A stretch of DNA of 64,000 bases from Agarophyton chilense (GCA_030374765.1 JARGXX010000117.1:1178001-1242000), one strand, 5' to 3'. Shown: positions 34,135 through 45,418, numbered from the stretch's first letter. Notes: generated from the sequence alone by a model not told the origin. A program made the numbers and translations.

Positions 34135-35559
34135 TCATCGCCTCCTCCTGGTTCCCAACCCAATCATGTCCATTTCGTACCCAATCATTTCATACTTGTC
34201 GTTCTGAGCAAACAAACCAGTGTCATGAACCAACTCTCCAAATGGACCTTGAGGACGTTCATGCGGCGAATAAGCGCCCGTGGGATGGCCCTGTGTTTGG
34301 GACTGAAGTCGTTTCTTTCTCATTTTATTCCACGCATAAACCTCAAGCAAGAGGCCAAGCGCAGTTGTGCACAGTGCAAAGACGAGAAATCCAATACCAA
34401 CCCTTTGAAAGCCATCGGAACCAGTGCATCTGGCGACCCAAAGCTCAATCTTGCCATTTTCTTTGGTGCCAACATGATATGCAACCATCTCGTTTCTGTT
34501 GATACGTGCAGAGTTGTACAGTTCAAAGCCTTTGATCACAAACGGTATGGTGGATAACAAATCTGTAAGAACAACGTACAGCAAAGTTGCCAACGTGCTC
34601 AATTCACCGACAAAGGCGACGGGAACAAGAGTCATAATCATAGGTAGAGCAAGTATAGCAATGTTACTGGGAACAATGGCGTCTCTTGCGAGATCAATGA
34701 TGACGTGATTGTGTTTCAACGCATCAGCCAGGGCTGTATTCTGTTCGGCGGACATTCTGACGCTGGCAAATTCAGCCCTCCCCTCACTTTGCTGTACAAT
34801 CGTAGACGCTAGTTCATTCTGTGAATCACTCCATCGCGGATGTACCATTTTCAAGGTCTGGAAGCGTCTGTCGACAAACTCGGACAATATAGCTCGCTGT
34901 AAATCCGGTACGTAGTGATGCACAGGGTGGTTGGTGACGGCTGTATGCACATACAAGGTGCTGTTGACTCGGTACGCCATTGCGTTTTCTAGACGGCAAT
35001 GTTGGGCATCTTGAAAGAAGTTCCAGGCGGACAACGCGTAATACTCGTCAAACAGCTCCAAATGTTGTGATCTACAGAGCGAAGGCAGAGAAGTTTGAGC
35101 GGCAACCTTGACGTGGTTTGCTGCATCTGATAGGAGATGCAAAGAATCCCGGAGAAGAGAAGGGTGCAATTCTTGTTGTTGAATGGCAGAGCGAATATTA
35201 ATACTACTCTGACAAACGAGGTCCGGCTCAAATATTTGCAAGACACGCGAGGAATCGATTGAAGCTTGTATCCAGGGCTCGGCGCGAATATTACATGCGA
35301 GGTTGTGCTGTTGAACAACACGCTTATCTACAGCGGAGAGAATAGACGAAAACATGTCGTGAATTGCGAGATGGGTAGACATTGCTGCAGAATTGCGCAA
35401 GGCGGAAGCCATTGGGGACTGATTCGAAAGGGAATGGGTTCTGTTTTTGTAATGAAGGAGCCTTGGCATGTAGTTATAGTTGAACGGTTGTTGCAGACCG
35501 TCTGAACGGGCCTCATAAACGAGGAGGAGCGAGCAAACTAAAACGGGGAGAACGCTCAT
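34135..35559 (-). CDS. predicted multi-pass membrane protein, family A (paralogue)
   Basis: This is a 474-residue protein from the ATG at 35559 on the minus strand; that start gives a signal peptide (MSVLPVLVCSLLLVYEARSD). The lumenal part contains TAVTNHPVHHYVPDLQRAIL, aligning with VAVTNRPVDDFVLDYDRQVI of the gene at 28560. The membrane hairpin reads PSNIAILALPMIMTLVPVAF, GELSTLATLLYVVLTDLLST and IPFVIKGFELY. YHVGTKENGKIELWVARC then leads to a third hydrophobic segment and a basic stop-transfer (NKMRKKR). The tail is about 75 residues, much shorter than in the paralogue. It converges on the Sel1 gene. No known family is recognised, and the function cannot be assigned. Confidence 0.88.
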   Translation of the reverse strand: MSVLPVLVCSLLLVYEARSDGLQQPFNYNYMPRLLHYKNRTHSLSNQSPMASALRNSAAMSTHLAIHDMFSSILSAVDKRVVQQHNLACNIRAEPWIQASIDSSRVLQIFEPDLVCQSSINIRSAIQQQELHPSLLRDSLHLLSDAANHVKVAAQTSLPSLCRSQHLELFDEYYALSAWNFFQDAQHCRLENAMAYRVNSTLYVHTAVTNHPVHHYVPDLQRAILSEFVDRRFQTLKMVHPRWSDSQNELASTIVQQSEGRAEFASVRMSAEQNTALADALKHNHVIIDLARDAIVPSNIAILALPMIMTLVPVAFVGELSTLATLLYVVLTDLLSTIPFVIKGFELYNSARINRNEMVAYHVGTKENGKIELWVARCTGSDGFQRVGIGFLVFALCTTALGLLLEVYAWNKMRKKRLQSQTQGHPTGAYSPHERPQGPFGELVHDTGLFAQNDKYEMIGYEMDMIGLGTRRRR

Positions 35560-35597
35560 GAGGGATGAAGAAGTGCGCAACGACGGCGAGTATGGGT

Positions 35598-35627
35598 GGA
35601 GTGCACTCGGCTGGAGTGCACTTGGCT
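35598..35627 (-). promoter_or_regulatory. tandem 15-bp motif upstream of the membrane-protein gene
   Basis: Two adjacent copies of GGAGTGCACTYGGCT, each with the palindrome GTGCAC, lie 39-68 bp upstream of the start codon at 35559. Position and duplication suggest protein binding sites in the promoter or 5' leader. This is inference only. Confidence 0.35.
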
Positions 35628-35859
35628 GGAGAAAGCAGCGGGCATTGCGAAGTTAATGAAGAGCGAGCGCTGCGTGGGAGGGGGAGCAGCAGCCGACAGC
35701 TCGAGCGCGGGGGGAAGGGCGAAAACCTATGCCAAAGCGTGCCCAAAGCGTGCGAGCAATAGTTAGAGCATCGCGCATTGCATGCATTGCATGAAGAGCG
35801 TTGCGGAAGCACCAACCACTCACGGTGAAGCACGCGCAGGCTGTCGGCTGTCGGGGAAC

Positions 35860-35869
35860 AAAAGCAAAA
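35860..35869 (-). terminator. RNA polymerase III terminator of tRNA-Ala
   Basis: The minus strand has TTTT four bases after the tRNA 3' end (35869-35866) and a second TTTT at 35863-35860, the usual pol III stop signals. Confidence 0.75.
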
Positions 35870-35873
35870 GGAG

Positions 35874-35945
35874 TGGATCCAGGGGGGATTGAACCCCCGA
35901 CCTTCCGTATGCAAAACGGACGCGCTACCACTGCGCCATGGACCC
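35874..35945 (-). tRNA. tRNA-Ala (anticodon UGC)
   Basis: A 72-nt cloverleaf on the minus strand. The acceptor stem GGGTCCA pairs with TGGATCC and includes the G3-U70 pair that identifies alanine tRNAs. The D arm is GCGCAGTGGTAGCGC. The anticodon arm TCCGT-TTTGCAT-ACGGA has anticodon TGC. The T arm is GGGGG-TTCAATC-CCCCC, and the discriminator base is A. There is no intron and no encoded CCA. It stands alone between two divergent protein genes. Confidence 0.97.
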
Positions 35946-36324
35946 GTAGACTCATTGCTGTTCTGAGGAGAGAGACACCAGCACTGATATAATCAAAATA
36001 TTTGGTATCAGCAGCTGCTTCTGCTGCCGGTATTGCTGCCGGTCTTGCTGCCAGTGAGGGACAACGGCGCTGCGCTCGTTGCTGGCGGTGCAGCGCTCCC
36101 CGAAGCTCTCAGCACGGCGCTTGCGTGTGCGCAGATGCTCCCGCACCGTAGATGCTCCCGTACCGTCCAACGGGTTATCCCCAGGATACCGACTCCTCCA
36201 TGCAGCGCCTCACCCGCTCCCTCCTATCTTGGCAGCAGCACATCTCCTCGCATATCAGCCGTGCGCCTCCCTGCGCCTTATCCCGCGCAGCGCTTTTTCG
36301 GCACACCCCACTACCACGCTCATA

Positions 36325-38252
36325 ATGCCCTTCCACACTAAGCTTTTCGCTCGTCGCTCTCGTTTCTTCATCTTTTCTGTGTGCGGGCTCATTGTCGTAT
36401 TGGCCTCTTCTCTGTTCTACATCAGCTCCACTCTCAGCGCTCTGCAACTGCGGCTTCACTCCCACATCTGCCGGCACAACGACCCGGATGACCCGCTGTG
36501 CACCTCCCACACGTTCCCAGTGTCCGCTTTTTCCGTCAAAAACCCAGTCGACCACTTGCTCGCCGATCATGACCCTGTCAGCCATCTTGAAGCGCACCGC
36601 GAGGAAACGCGGAGAGCGATGCGACATCCGTTGTTGTGGCTTGAGCATTTAAAGAAGCACCACCACCAAGCTGTGGTTCAGACGGCACGAACGGCCTGTC
36701 GCGAGTTCGATGCAGGAGCGCAGACGTGCGTGTTTCAGGGCATGGCTTGCGTTAATGTCTCGTCGGAGCTGCCGTTTGGAAGACCTTTGATTTACTTTGT
36801 GGATGATTTGGCCACGGACCATGAGACTGTCCCGAACGATAGATGGTGTTCTTTAAGGCATCTTTCATCCGACCCGCGCTACTTCTCGTCCAGGCATTGG
36901 CCTATTCTCAATGATACTGTCGCACCACAACGCTCTTGTCTGGATGCTCGCTTTCGAACATCCCAATCTTTGTTTACCTCTCGTTTTGACTCTTACACTA
37001 CTTCTCAACAACTTCCAGATTTACACCAAATGAGAATTAAATGGCTTCCCTCAATATGGTTATCTGATCTGGACTATGTTGATAACAATCACAACAACCA
37101 TCTTGTGAAGGATATTATTTGGATGCTCGATCTTTCCCTATGGCAGCAGTCCTTACACCTCACTTCTTCTCCCGCTGATAGTTTTCCTTCAGACGTGACT
37201 GATCCCATATTTGAATCTACTCCGCCCCATATGTACATGCCACAAGGGGAACGTGACTTTGAACGCCAAACTTCTCGCGATGTCAATCGTCTAAACTACG
37301 CACTCATACTTCAGAGAAATATATCAAATCTGTATCCAAACTTCACGCAGCACGAAATGAAACAAACTACTGAGGAGATGCGGAAAACACAGCCGCTGTT
37401 TGATGCCTATCCAGATCTGTTGAAAGATGAAAAGTTTGTCTTTCACCGCGATGAACTGAATGCTTCCACACACGACTTGGTGTGCACGCCTCGTCTCACC
37501 GTTGGCGCAAAGATTGGAAATGGGGCGCACGAAAGAGTTTGTCGCTCTCTAAGACAAAGAGCGCATGAGTTTTATGGCATTAAACAGAATGAAAAGAAGA
37601 GATTAGGGCATATTCACTATGCTCAACCTCCCAAACGAATTGTGATTCTGCAGCGGCATGTCACGAGACGGATTGGGAACCTGGAACAGCTGCACGACAG
37701 TCTCAAACAGGCGTTTGAGGACAAGGGTGTGGAGATAGAGGTGGTGACTACCAAGGAGCTGGTAACAGCTGAGCAATATGTGCGGGTGTTTTCCAGAGCG
37801 GGGGTCCTGCTGACACCGCATGGCTCACAGTCCATGGGCCAACTATACATGCCACGACACAGGTAAGCTGCGCTTGGAGCTGTGCTTTGAGCTGGTACCA
37901 TAGGTTTTGTTGTTGTTCTGACAGTTTTGTATGTTTTTTCTTAATGCGTGGCAGTTCATTGATCGAGATCATGCCCGTGGGCTACACGGACTATGCATTC
38001 AACCTGTTGTCAGAGTCGTGCAAGATATGGTATTACGAATTGCAAAGCATGAGACATCCAAACAAGAGCAAGGAGTGGTATGAAGAAAAGTGCGGGAAGC
38101 TGGTGCCACACATGATGAACCCATGTACGGCCGTGAAGGCGGTGGACGTGTGGGTTAATATTAGCAGCGCGGTGCGGACGATCAAGTTTGCGATGGAACG
38201 AATGGGATATCCGATGGATGCGTGGATGGAGTATGTACAGAGCGGCGGTTGA
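36325..38252 (+). CDS. GT61-type glycosyltransferase, type II membrane protein, one intron
   Basis: Two exons, 36325-37862 and 37955-38252, encode 611 residues. The first in-frame ATG is 36325. A short basic N-terminus (MPFHTKLFARRSR) precedes one membrane anchor (about 15-38, FFIFSVCGLIVVLASSLFYI), as in Golgi transferases. The C-terminal half has the GT61/DUF563 pattern: PKRIVILQRHVTRRIGNLEQ, then GVLLTPHGSQSMGQLYMP and, across the splice junction, a segment ending LIEIMPVGY. This corresponds to the HGA-LTN--F-P-GS-VIEI-P signature. GT61 enzymes add xylose, arabinose or GlcNAc to wall polysaccharides or N-glycans; the substrate here cannot be told. Cysteines and asparagine sequons in the stem fit a lumenal domain. 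Confidence 0.85.
37863..37954 (+). other. spliceosomal intron in the GT61-type gene
   Basis: 92 bp, GTAAGC at the 5' end and GGCAG at the 3' end, with a T-rich tract and TTCTTAATG as a possible branch site. Removing it joins the conserved active-site region in frame; without splicing the frame ends right after the last exon 1 codons. It is the only convincing intron in the window. Confidence 0.85.
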
Positions 38253-38665
38253 GGTGGCTGCATCAGTCAATAGTTATGTTATATAGCAGAGCATTTGGCA
38301 ATAGCAGTACTTATTAGCGCACTCGCTGGCGCACGGCACGTTTGCGTAGCTCGCCTGTCGAAGGTGGTAAACATCTCGCGAGGAGGCGCTGCTAACTCTT
38401 CGTACAACAAACGCAAATGCTATGAGCCAGCAGAGATACCTCCGCCGCCGCGGATCGACAGCTCGCCGCCCCCGTCCACGCGTGTCAACGCGGCACGCGC
38501 CCGCTGCGCATCTCTGTTCCGTCACGCGCGCTAAATATAGCCCACACTGCTCATTGATTTAAGAGTTGCAACGGAGCTCCCGCTACTTCTCGCACCCTCT
38601 GCCGCCCCCGTCCAGATCCCATCATCCCCCTCATCACCTTCTCTTTCTTCTGTCGTGTCTTCAAC

Positions 38666-39160
38666 ATGAACTTGCGTCTCCTGCTTCTGTGCGAGCTTCT
38701 CGCCTTGTTTCTATTGTCTCTTTCCCATGTGCAGGCGACACCAGTTCATCCAACGGTTGCTCTCCCGCCTACTGTTCACACTGCCACAGCCCCTACCATA
38801 CCCACTTCTCAACGAGGGCGCAGTAAGCACTGCTCGGTGGTGGCCTTTCAAACCGCTATTTCCTGTATATGTTACCTACGTTACATCAAGGTCGCCATGC
38901 CCTTCAACGACTCCGATCGCACAGTTCTTCAATGCGCCCCGTTTGGTCCGCTGAATCAACAGTATAAAAACTGTCGTTACTTCGAGAAGACTAATTTCAA
39001 CGTGTTCCCTACCTTGCTGTGGCTGGATTCGTTTTCTGCCTACTGCTTTGGATCCACTATTGCCCCAGAGCTGCCTAAGGACAACAAGTGGAAGCAGTTC
39101 TTTGAAGATGTTCATAAGGCCAGAAAGAAGAAGGCAAGCACAAAGCTGCTCAAAAAATAA
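38666..39160 (+). CDS. small secreted cysteine-containing protein
   Basis: 164 residues from ATG 38666. A strong signal peptide (MNLRLLLLCELLALFLLSLS, cleavage probably after HVQA) is followed by a Pro/Thr/Val-rich linker to about residue 50. A compact domain with six to seven cysteines follows (SKHCSVV, AISCICYL, VLQCAPFGPL, KNCRYF, AYCFG) and a lysine-rich C-terminus (KARKKKASTKLLKK). No known family is recognised. The cysteine pattern suggests disulfides and an extracellular or vacuolar location. It lies 413 bp downstream of the GT61-type gene on the same strand. Confidence 0.7.
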   Translation: MNLRLLLLCELLALFLLSLSHVQATPVHPTVALPPTVHTATAPTIPTSQRGRSKHCSVVAFQTAISCICYLRYIKVAMPFNDSDRTVLQCAPFGPLNQQYKNCRYFEKTNFNVFPTLLWLDSFSAYCFGSTIAPELPKDNKWKQFFEDVHKARKKKASTKLLKK

Positions 39161-39673
39161 CCTGTTTTACTTGTTGTTTGATTAGAGCTTCAGTCTTCTT
39201 TTGTTTTTGCCTGTTTCCTTGATATTGGCCTGCGTAGCGAATTATGGATGCGTCACCTTCATAAAGCGAGCTGCATATGCATGTTAGTGATTTTCTTATC
39301 TACAAACGCACTTCCTTCCCTTTTTTATTGCTATGCCTCATAGTGCCTCAGGCGTCGATCATACCCAGGTGATCAAGTACCCAGAAAATGCATACCGCCA
39401 ACTACAATACTTTGTTAAACGGTATTCATCATGCACAATGCTCAAAACACACAAATGCATCCTGCGGCAATAATAAACTTTGGCTTTGGTACATCCCAAG
39501 AAAACCGGGACAGACCCTTTACTCCCAACTGTCGTACCTCCACACATCCCCTCCCCGTCGTTTCACTTCAAATATCCCCCCTGTCTATCTCACCTACATG
39601 TTCCGAACACTTACCCCAACGCTTCATCGCCTGCGGGAGACTTCCATCTTTTTCTTTCTCATAGCATCAAGTC

Positions 39674-40018
39674 ATGTTACGGCTTATTTTCGTCACCATG
39701 TTAACTTTCTTCCTTGGAACATTCGTGCGAACGCTTGTCTCATCTCTACTTTCGCAGATTATACTATCAACACTTGTGCCGTCAGTATATCGGTTTCCAA
39801 TCACTCTCGTCACAGTCTTCAAAGCAATATCCTACACCTACAGCTTTTTTTCAACACTTCATTCCCGTATCTACCACGGTGCGCAATGCAATTCAACTGG
39901 TGCTGAGTGTAATTCGTACAGGCGTTTTGTTAAATCTCCATGGAATGCACGTAATGCTCTGCGTCAGTTTGATCCATATTCATTTATATTCAACAAAGGC
40001 AATCCCAAGAAACGTTAA
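39674..40018 (+). CDS. possible small membrane or secreted protein
   Basis: An ATG at 39674 opens 114 codons: a hydrophobic N-terminal half (MLRLIFVTMLTFFLGTFVRT onward, with two possible membrane segments) and a polar C-terminal half with two cysteines (QCNSTGAECNSYRRF) and a basic end (NKGNPKKR). Other frames here are also open, so this may be chance. No homologue is recognised. Confidence 0.25.
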   Translation: MLRLIFVTMLTFFLGTFVRTLVSSLLSQIILSTLVPSVYRFPITLVTVFKAISYTYSFFSTLHSRIYHGAQCNSTGAECNSYRRFVKSPWNARNALRQFDPYSFIFNKGNPKKR

Positions 40019-40906
40019 AATTTCGGAAACAATACACGATGACCAAAGCCATGCGTTGATTCCGGAGTTCTTTTCAGTTTAATTTTGACATGTTCATGAT
40101 GCAGAATTCAATTTACATCACGGGTTAGCTTGCAATGCAGTACTTGTGCGCATTGCAGTTCGAAAACAATTCAAAAGCTTTTGCCTCGCCGGATTGAGTT
40201 TCCAACCAATCGAATGAGTTTCCACCATACCGCCATAGTTTCGCCTGCCTGAACTGCCCTCACATTCGTTCACAATCATTATGATCTCGTCATTTTGCAA
40301 AGAACCTCACCACCTATGAACACCCATCTTGCACGGCCCGTATTGAGAGTAAATGTTTCGCACACGTCCTTTCGGAGCTCTGGTGTTTTTCTCCCTGCAC
40401 GATTCTTTTCTTCAACCAGTTGTTTCTAGTTAGTTCTCATCTCAGTCGCAGATGTTCTCATTCTCGACCAAGTCGCATATATTTCCTTGTCACAAATCAG
40501 CACGCTTTTCTCGACATTTTCCCAGCCAGGTCTCAAAAACCAAGATTTTCGTTCACATTTGAGATGCCGTTTGTGTAGAACGACAGACATTTTTTTCTCA
40601 TCTTGTTCAGCCGTTCCGTTTGATTTTGTGTGTCACGTAGTATCCTGTAAACTTGTCTGTCGAAGTGTACGAGGCTTAAACTATCGTAATCCTTGCATAT
40701 CTTACCGGTATTGAATTGTGATGAGAAGGCTAATTGTATGACCTCTCTGTGAATCTTGTGCATAAGCCTTTTCCATCATTACTATTGGTTTAACACTGTA
40801 CTGTATCATACTCGAGAAAAGCGCATTTGCCGAAACAACACGTACTGTGCAAGTTACGCCATGTGTCCCCTATGTTGCCCCCCTCTGGCTGGCTTGCACG
40901 ACGACA

Positions 40907-41362
40907 ATGAGCGAGCTCCGGAAAATAGAACAAATCCTCGGCCGCTCTCGCGAAGGACGGGAGATGGAAGGTAGTCGGGCGCGATCTTTGCAGCCCAAGT
41001 CTTCGCCCGGTGCGTTCGCACGCAAGTTCGAAATCTTGGTCCCTCGCTTCATGCTTCGCCCTTCCGCCGACAACTTCGACACGCTCTATTTGCTCGGGCT
41101 CAGTGGCCCACTGCTAATACGCTCTAGCGAACACTTTCCAGACCCAGCCTCTGTAAGTTCGTCCAAGTACCCTGCACAATCTCCGTGCTTCAATCCGACC
41201 AACATTTTACTGCAACAGCGTCGCTATGTCTCCGGGCCGGGCCGATATTATTTCTCCTGCTTCCAAAATAGGTCCCAATCGACATTTCTACAAGAGGTTC
41301 GCAAAGCTTGCGTTATACCTCTACAACCGTGCTCTATCAACAGCACAGAAGCCAATTATTGA
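40907..41362 (+). CDS. possible hypothetical gene, perhaps spliced
   Basis: An ATG at 40907 (MSELRKIEQILGRSREGREM) opens 151 codons in a GC-richer patch. A good 5' splice site (CCTCT|GTAAGT at 41153) and several AG acceptors lie inside. The +1 frame after about 41226 reads more like protein (RHFYKRFAKLALYLYNRAL, ending in TAG at 41391-41393) than the unspliced frame, so a 66-300 nt intron is possible. The exact gene model cannot be fixed by eye. No family is recognised. Confidence 0.3.
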   Translation: MSELRKIEQILGRSREGREMEGSRARSLQPKSSPGAFARKFEILVPRFMLRPSADNFDTLYLLGLSGPLLIRSSEHFPDPASVSSSKYPAQSPCFNPTNILLQQRRYVSGPGRYYFSCFQNRSQSTFLQEVRKACVIPLQPCSINSTEANY

Positions 41363-41393
41363 TGAATTTAACGACAATCCAGCCATTAACTAG

Positions 41394-43526
41394 AAACAAG
41401 ACTACGAAACTGGACCTGTTTTGCAAACTGTAGGATCTAGTTTCTGTGGTTTTTGCCACTACATTATTTTTCTAGTTTGAATACTTCTTTGAAAAAACGT
41501 AACAGCTGTGATCGTCGTCAAAAAAGTATTTTGCAAGCATTGTTTCGATATCCCGTGTTCAAACATCTCATAACGTAATTCATGTGGATCTCTCAGTTTC
41601 GTCTCAATTTGGCAATGTTTAGGGTTTTTAAAAGTTGCTTGTGGATGCTATACGCTAGCTTATCGCTCTTCCCGAGCGTATTGCCGCTAACGACTGAAAT
41701 TTGGCGCAGACCCATTCATTATCAGAACATGCTACCAGTGGTCATCGGGTTTATTTAAAGCCTCTCCACCACACATGGGCAAATTACGAAAAGATCAATT
41801 TTGCTTCAATTGCTCCAGCACCGGATAGCAATTGGTAACATGTGTCAAATAAAAAAGCATCGGCAGAATCACAGGATGCAAATCGAGCGAATTTGCTCAG
41901 CTTTTTTTGCCAGGTGCGCTCGGGGCAAATGTGTGCAAGCTGCCCATTGGTCATAATTGATCATATATTTCGCATCAAATACCATCATCAGGAACCGCCT
42001 ACTTGATTTTCGTCACTATGTCATCATAACATTGCAATGTAGCTGTTACATGTCAATGTCAACAATCGGCACCATAGCGTTCACATTCCCGGCACGCGCA
42101 TGGCTAGATCATTCTCCGCGTTCCTTCTTCATCATTACCTTACTACGAATATGAAACTTGACGCTGGCATGTGTACTTCGAAAAAATCTGAGACAAATAT
42201 GGTACCACCACTGAACATGAAAATAACAAGCCGAAGATAGAGACTCAAAAAAAATCACTATATATTTACCTTTGCATACTACATTATGGTTATATAGTTC
42301 TCAAGCTTTTCATATAATTCTTTTGTCCGTTGTTTAAAAAACTAACAATTACCATAGCACCTAAAATAGCAACATAACTCTTCATTTAAAAATCGATTGC
42401 TTCTCCAAAGTTTGCATTCAAGGCACAATCTTCTTGTATTTCATTTAAACTTATCATTACATCAAAAACAATCATAGCTTACTTTGAAAACATAAGAGCA
42501 TGAGAAAATACACTAACTTGAATAAAATACAATTTTATTTAATTTTCAATGTTATCTCCGTTCAAAGTAGCTTGGGTCTATAACGCCGGTGGCTACAACC
42601 CAAATGGACACAAGTAGTAGATAATCTCTCGAGAATACCAGCCCAGAATAGCGCAAAAAAAAGAAGTCAACGAAAGACGACAGAAAGAAGAATTGTAATG
42701 GCTGGAGGGTGAGAATAATAAAATGATGAATATATATGTGTCAGGCAGAGATCAAAGTATAAAGTTCTTATGTAATAAATGAAATGTTTTATGGCTTATA
42801 ATACGTCTAAAACGATTTATTCAAATATTAAAAACGTTCTAAAATTAGTAGTATACTTTTGTCGGACTCCAGAACGATAACATATAAGGCACCAAACGTT
42901 GGTTTCTTTGCAATAAGCGCATCACAATGCGATCTGGTGCTTACAGATGCTTCGGTGTACCTTTAATTTTCAATGGCTCTGTTCTTAGATGCTTTATATG
43001 ATACAGTGCTTCAAAAAGAATTTAGAAGATGGTTGACTGCGGCAAACCTTCTCACGTTGGGCAATGACTCAAAAAATATGAGAAGCACGCGGGTTGCTAA
43101 GGGGTTTGGGAGAAAGTGAACAGTCGATGAGAGATGTAGTTGCCTTGGTCATCGTGGGAGCTTCCAATTTTGAATTGGAACTTCGCACAGTTGAACATCC
43201 GCAAGAAAATATCGCAGGCGTTGGCACTTTATGCAAGACAGAAAAAATCAAGTACTTACTTTAACACTATATCAGAAGATCAGTGAAATCGATTTACTCT
43301 TAAAAATATGGCTAGTGGCATTAGCATGTGAGCCCTTCGCCGTATCAAGCTAACTTGACCAGAATTTGTCGAAGTTAACCGAGGTATGCATTATAAGGAC
43401 AATTTAACGAAAAGCCGGCGTGGCGCGATAATTCGCGCGGATTACGTTCCGGTACTGGCCAGTTTGTCTTAATTTCGCGCTGTACTCGACGCAGTTTGTG
43501 GCTCTAAATAAATATCTTTTCTACAG
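41394..43526. other. AT-rich intergenic DNA
   Basis: No gene, RNA or mobile-element signature is seen in these 2.1 kb. Homopolymeric A and T tracts are frequent and ORFs are short. Confidence 0.55.
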
Positions 43527-43892
43527 TGTTACGTCCAAATTATAGCCTAATTACTATATTAGTTGATTGAAACTGTAAAAAAGATGCGCGTTGATTATGT
43601 TCATTTTGTGGGAACGTGGGACATTTTCGCAGCGCGCAGGGCAAAACGACAGGGAAGATTTTTCATTGATTGGCGAACCTTTTTTTTCGTGTGTCGCTGT
43701 CCCTCGCACTCGCCGCGAACCAGCAAGCGCATTCTGGAGTTTTATTGTAGGCTCATAGAACACTGCCGCTGCAATGTCCTCTAGTAAGGTACGTAAGTTG
43801 GTGGCTTACGTCAGCCTTTCAACGACCCCCTCAGTTGGCGTAAGTATAGATAAACACAAGTAGAAGTATACCATAGGGCAGTTATTGTAACA
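43527..43892 (-). repeat. candidate LTR near the end of the copia element
   Basis: The 366-bp segment has 6-bp inverted ends, TGTTAC at 43527 and GTAACA ending at 43892, as many copia LTRs do, and lies about 400 bp beyond the end of the copia pol relic. Against it: no polypurine tract precedes it in the expected direction. The other LTR is outside the window. Confidence 0.25.
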
Positions 43893-44034
43893 GAAATGAA
43901 AAAACCGAGCAGAGTAACGGGGAAGTTTTCCAATACGACGTAAGATTTCCGAGTTCGATTATCGGAGTAAGCTCGACGAAATGAGACCGTTAAGCGACTC
44001 GGAGCGGACGCGAAATTAGCGTCGAGGCCAAACG

Positions 44035-44135
44035 ACCGTTACGAAGGCTGACCACCAATAGGTGAATTGAGGACCTAATTGATTGTAGGGACAGGGATTT
44101 CCAGTTCGGCTGTTATTCACCACCTTCGTAACGGT
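44035..44135. repeat. 101-bp foldback element with perfect 13-bp inverted ends
   Basis: ACCGTTACGAAGG at 44035-44047 and its exact reverse complement CCTTCGTAACGGT at 44123-44135 enclose 75 bp. It looks like a very short MITE or a structured part of the copia 3' region. No target duplication is obvious. Confidence 0.55.
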
Positions 44136-45418
44136 GCCAAAACGTTTCAAAATCGCGTGAACCGCGCAGCGTGGGGCGATCTCGTGTCCAAAGAATTATA
44201 AACTTCAATCGATTTTTTGAAAAACGGCGCATTAACGACAACCTTAAAATAGAATAAGTCGCTGATACTATGGCATAAGCCGACGACTTAAAGTGGTCCT
44301 CATCTGAAGGAGTAGCTTATCAGGTAGGATAATAGTCTCCATTATAGAGTGCAGTGTCTTGAAGCCATGGAGATTGATTTTTGTTAAACCATGGGCGATG
44401 TTTCACGAGCGGGGAATCCACAAGAAGGATTGCAACTCGTGGGTTTCAAACGAGGCGTGCAATCGACAAACAGTTGCCCTCAGTCTGTAGTCTCTCTGCT
44501 CATGTAGAGTTGAGATTGTAGAATAGAACCCAAAGAAGTCCACAAGTAAGATACAGAGGTTTGATTGAGCCGCGTTCATGAATAAAATATGGGATGGTCT
44601 GCGACAAATTAATTGCACGATCTGCAGCCAAAGCAGCTGCTAGTATCTCTGCTCCAGCAGAAGAGAACGAAACACGAGTTTGTTTCGACGAGTCCCAGTC
44701 TATCACATGAAATATGTTCGCCTTCTGATCACAAAGTGGCAGGCCAGAGTGTAGCCCAGACTGTCCATAAGAGGTGGTACCGGTCGCTGCGTCACTGAAA
44801 TTTATCAATTCGATGAGCGATGTCTTCGTCATGTGGACAGGCGGAGCGTCGTAGATTTGGAAAGGGTTAAGACTTTTCAGGAGTCGCAAGGCTCTGTTCA
44901 ACAACCAAAGGCTGCTGACTCTCAAACAAGACACTTGCTGTTGACGTTTGCTGGCGACAAGCGAGGCCTGTGGTAGCACCCCATATCCCATGAAGTTGAG
45001 TTTCCCCGTCAGGCTCTGAAAAGTGTGGAGTTCAGTCTCTGTGCAAGAAGAGTTGTCTTGCTTCCTACGAGCCGGAAACACATCGATTGGGTGCATTTGG
45101 TCCATGAATTCCATCATGGATACCGTTATTGAGTTGCCCGGGTGTTGAGATATAAACAGACTGTTGAAGACGATATCTGTCGCGCAGGAGAATCGTCCAA
45201 CGTCAAATACTGCAGATATAGAACTATAAAAAGCATCTGTTTCATCCTTGAAACCGGCAAATAGCATGTCGTCGACAACCTTTGCCAAGATAAGTACGAG
45301 TCTTTCGTTTTTCCATAGTAGGAAGAGCAGGGAAAGCCGGGGTACGGTGACGAATCCATGATTGAGAAGCCAAACCTCAACGCAGAGCTGCCATAATCTC
45401 CCAGACTCGACGGGACCG

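Noticed and set aside
39388-39906. 172-codon ORF with a true ATG
   Set aside because: Overlaps other open frames of similar length, has no domain and uneven composition. The frame at 39674 looks slightly more protein-like, and even that is weak.
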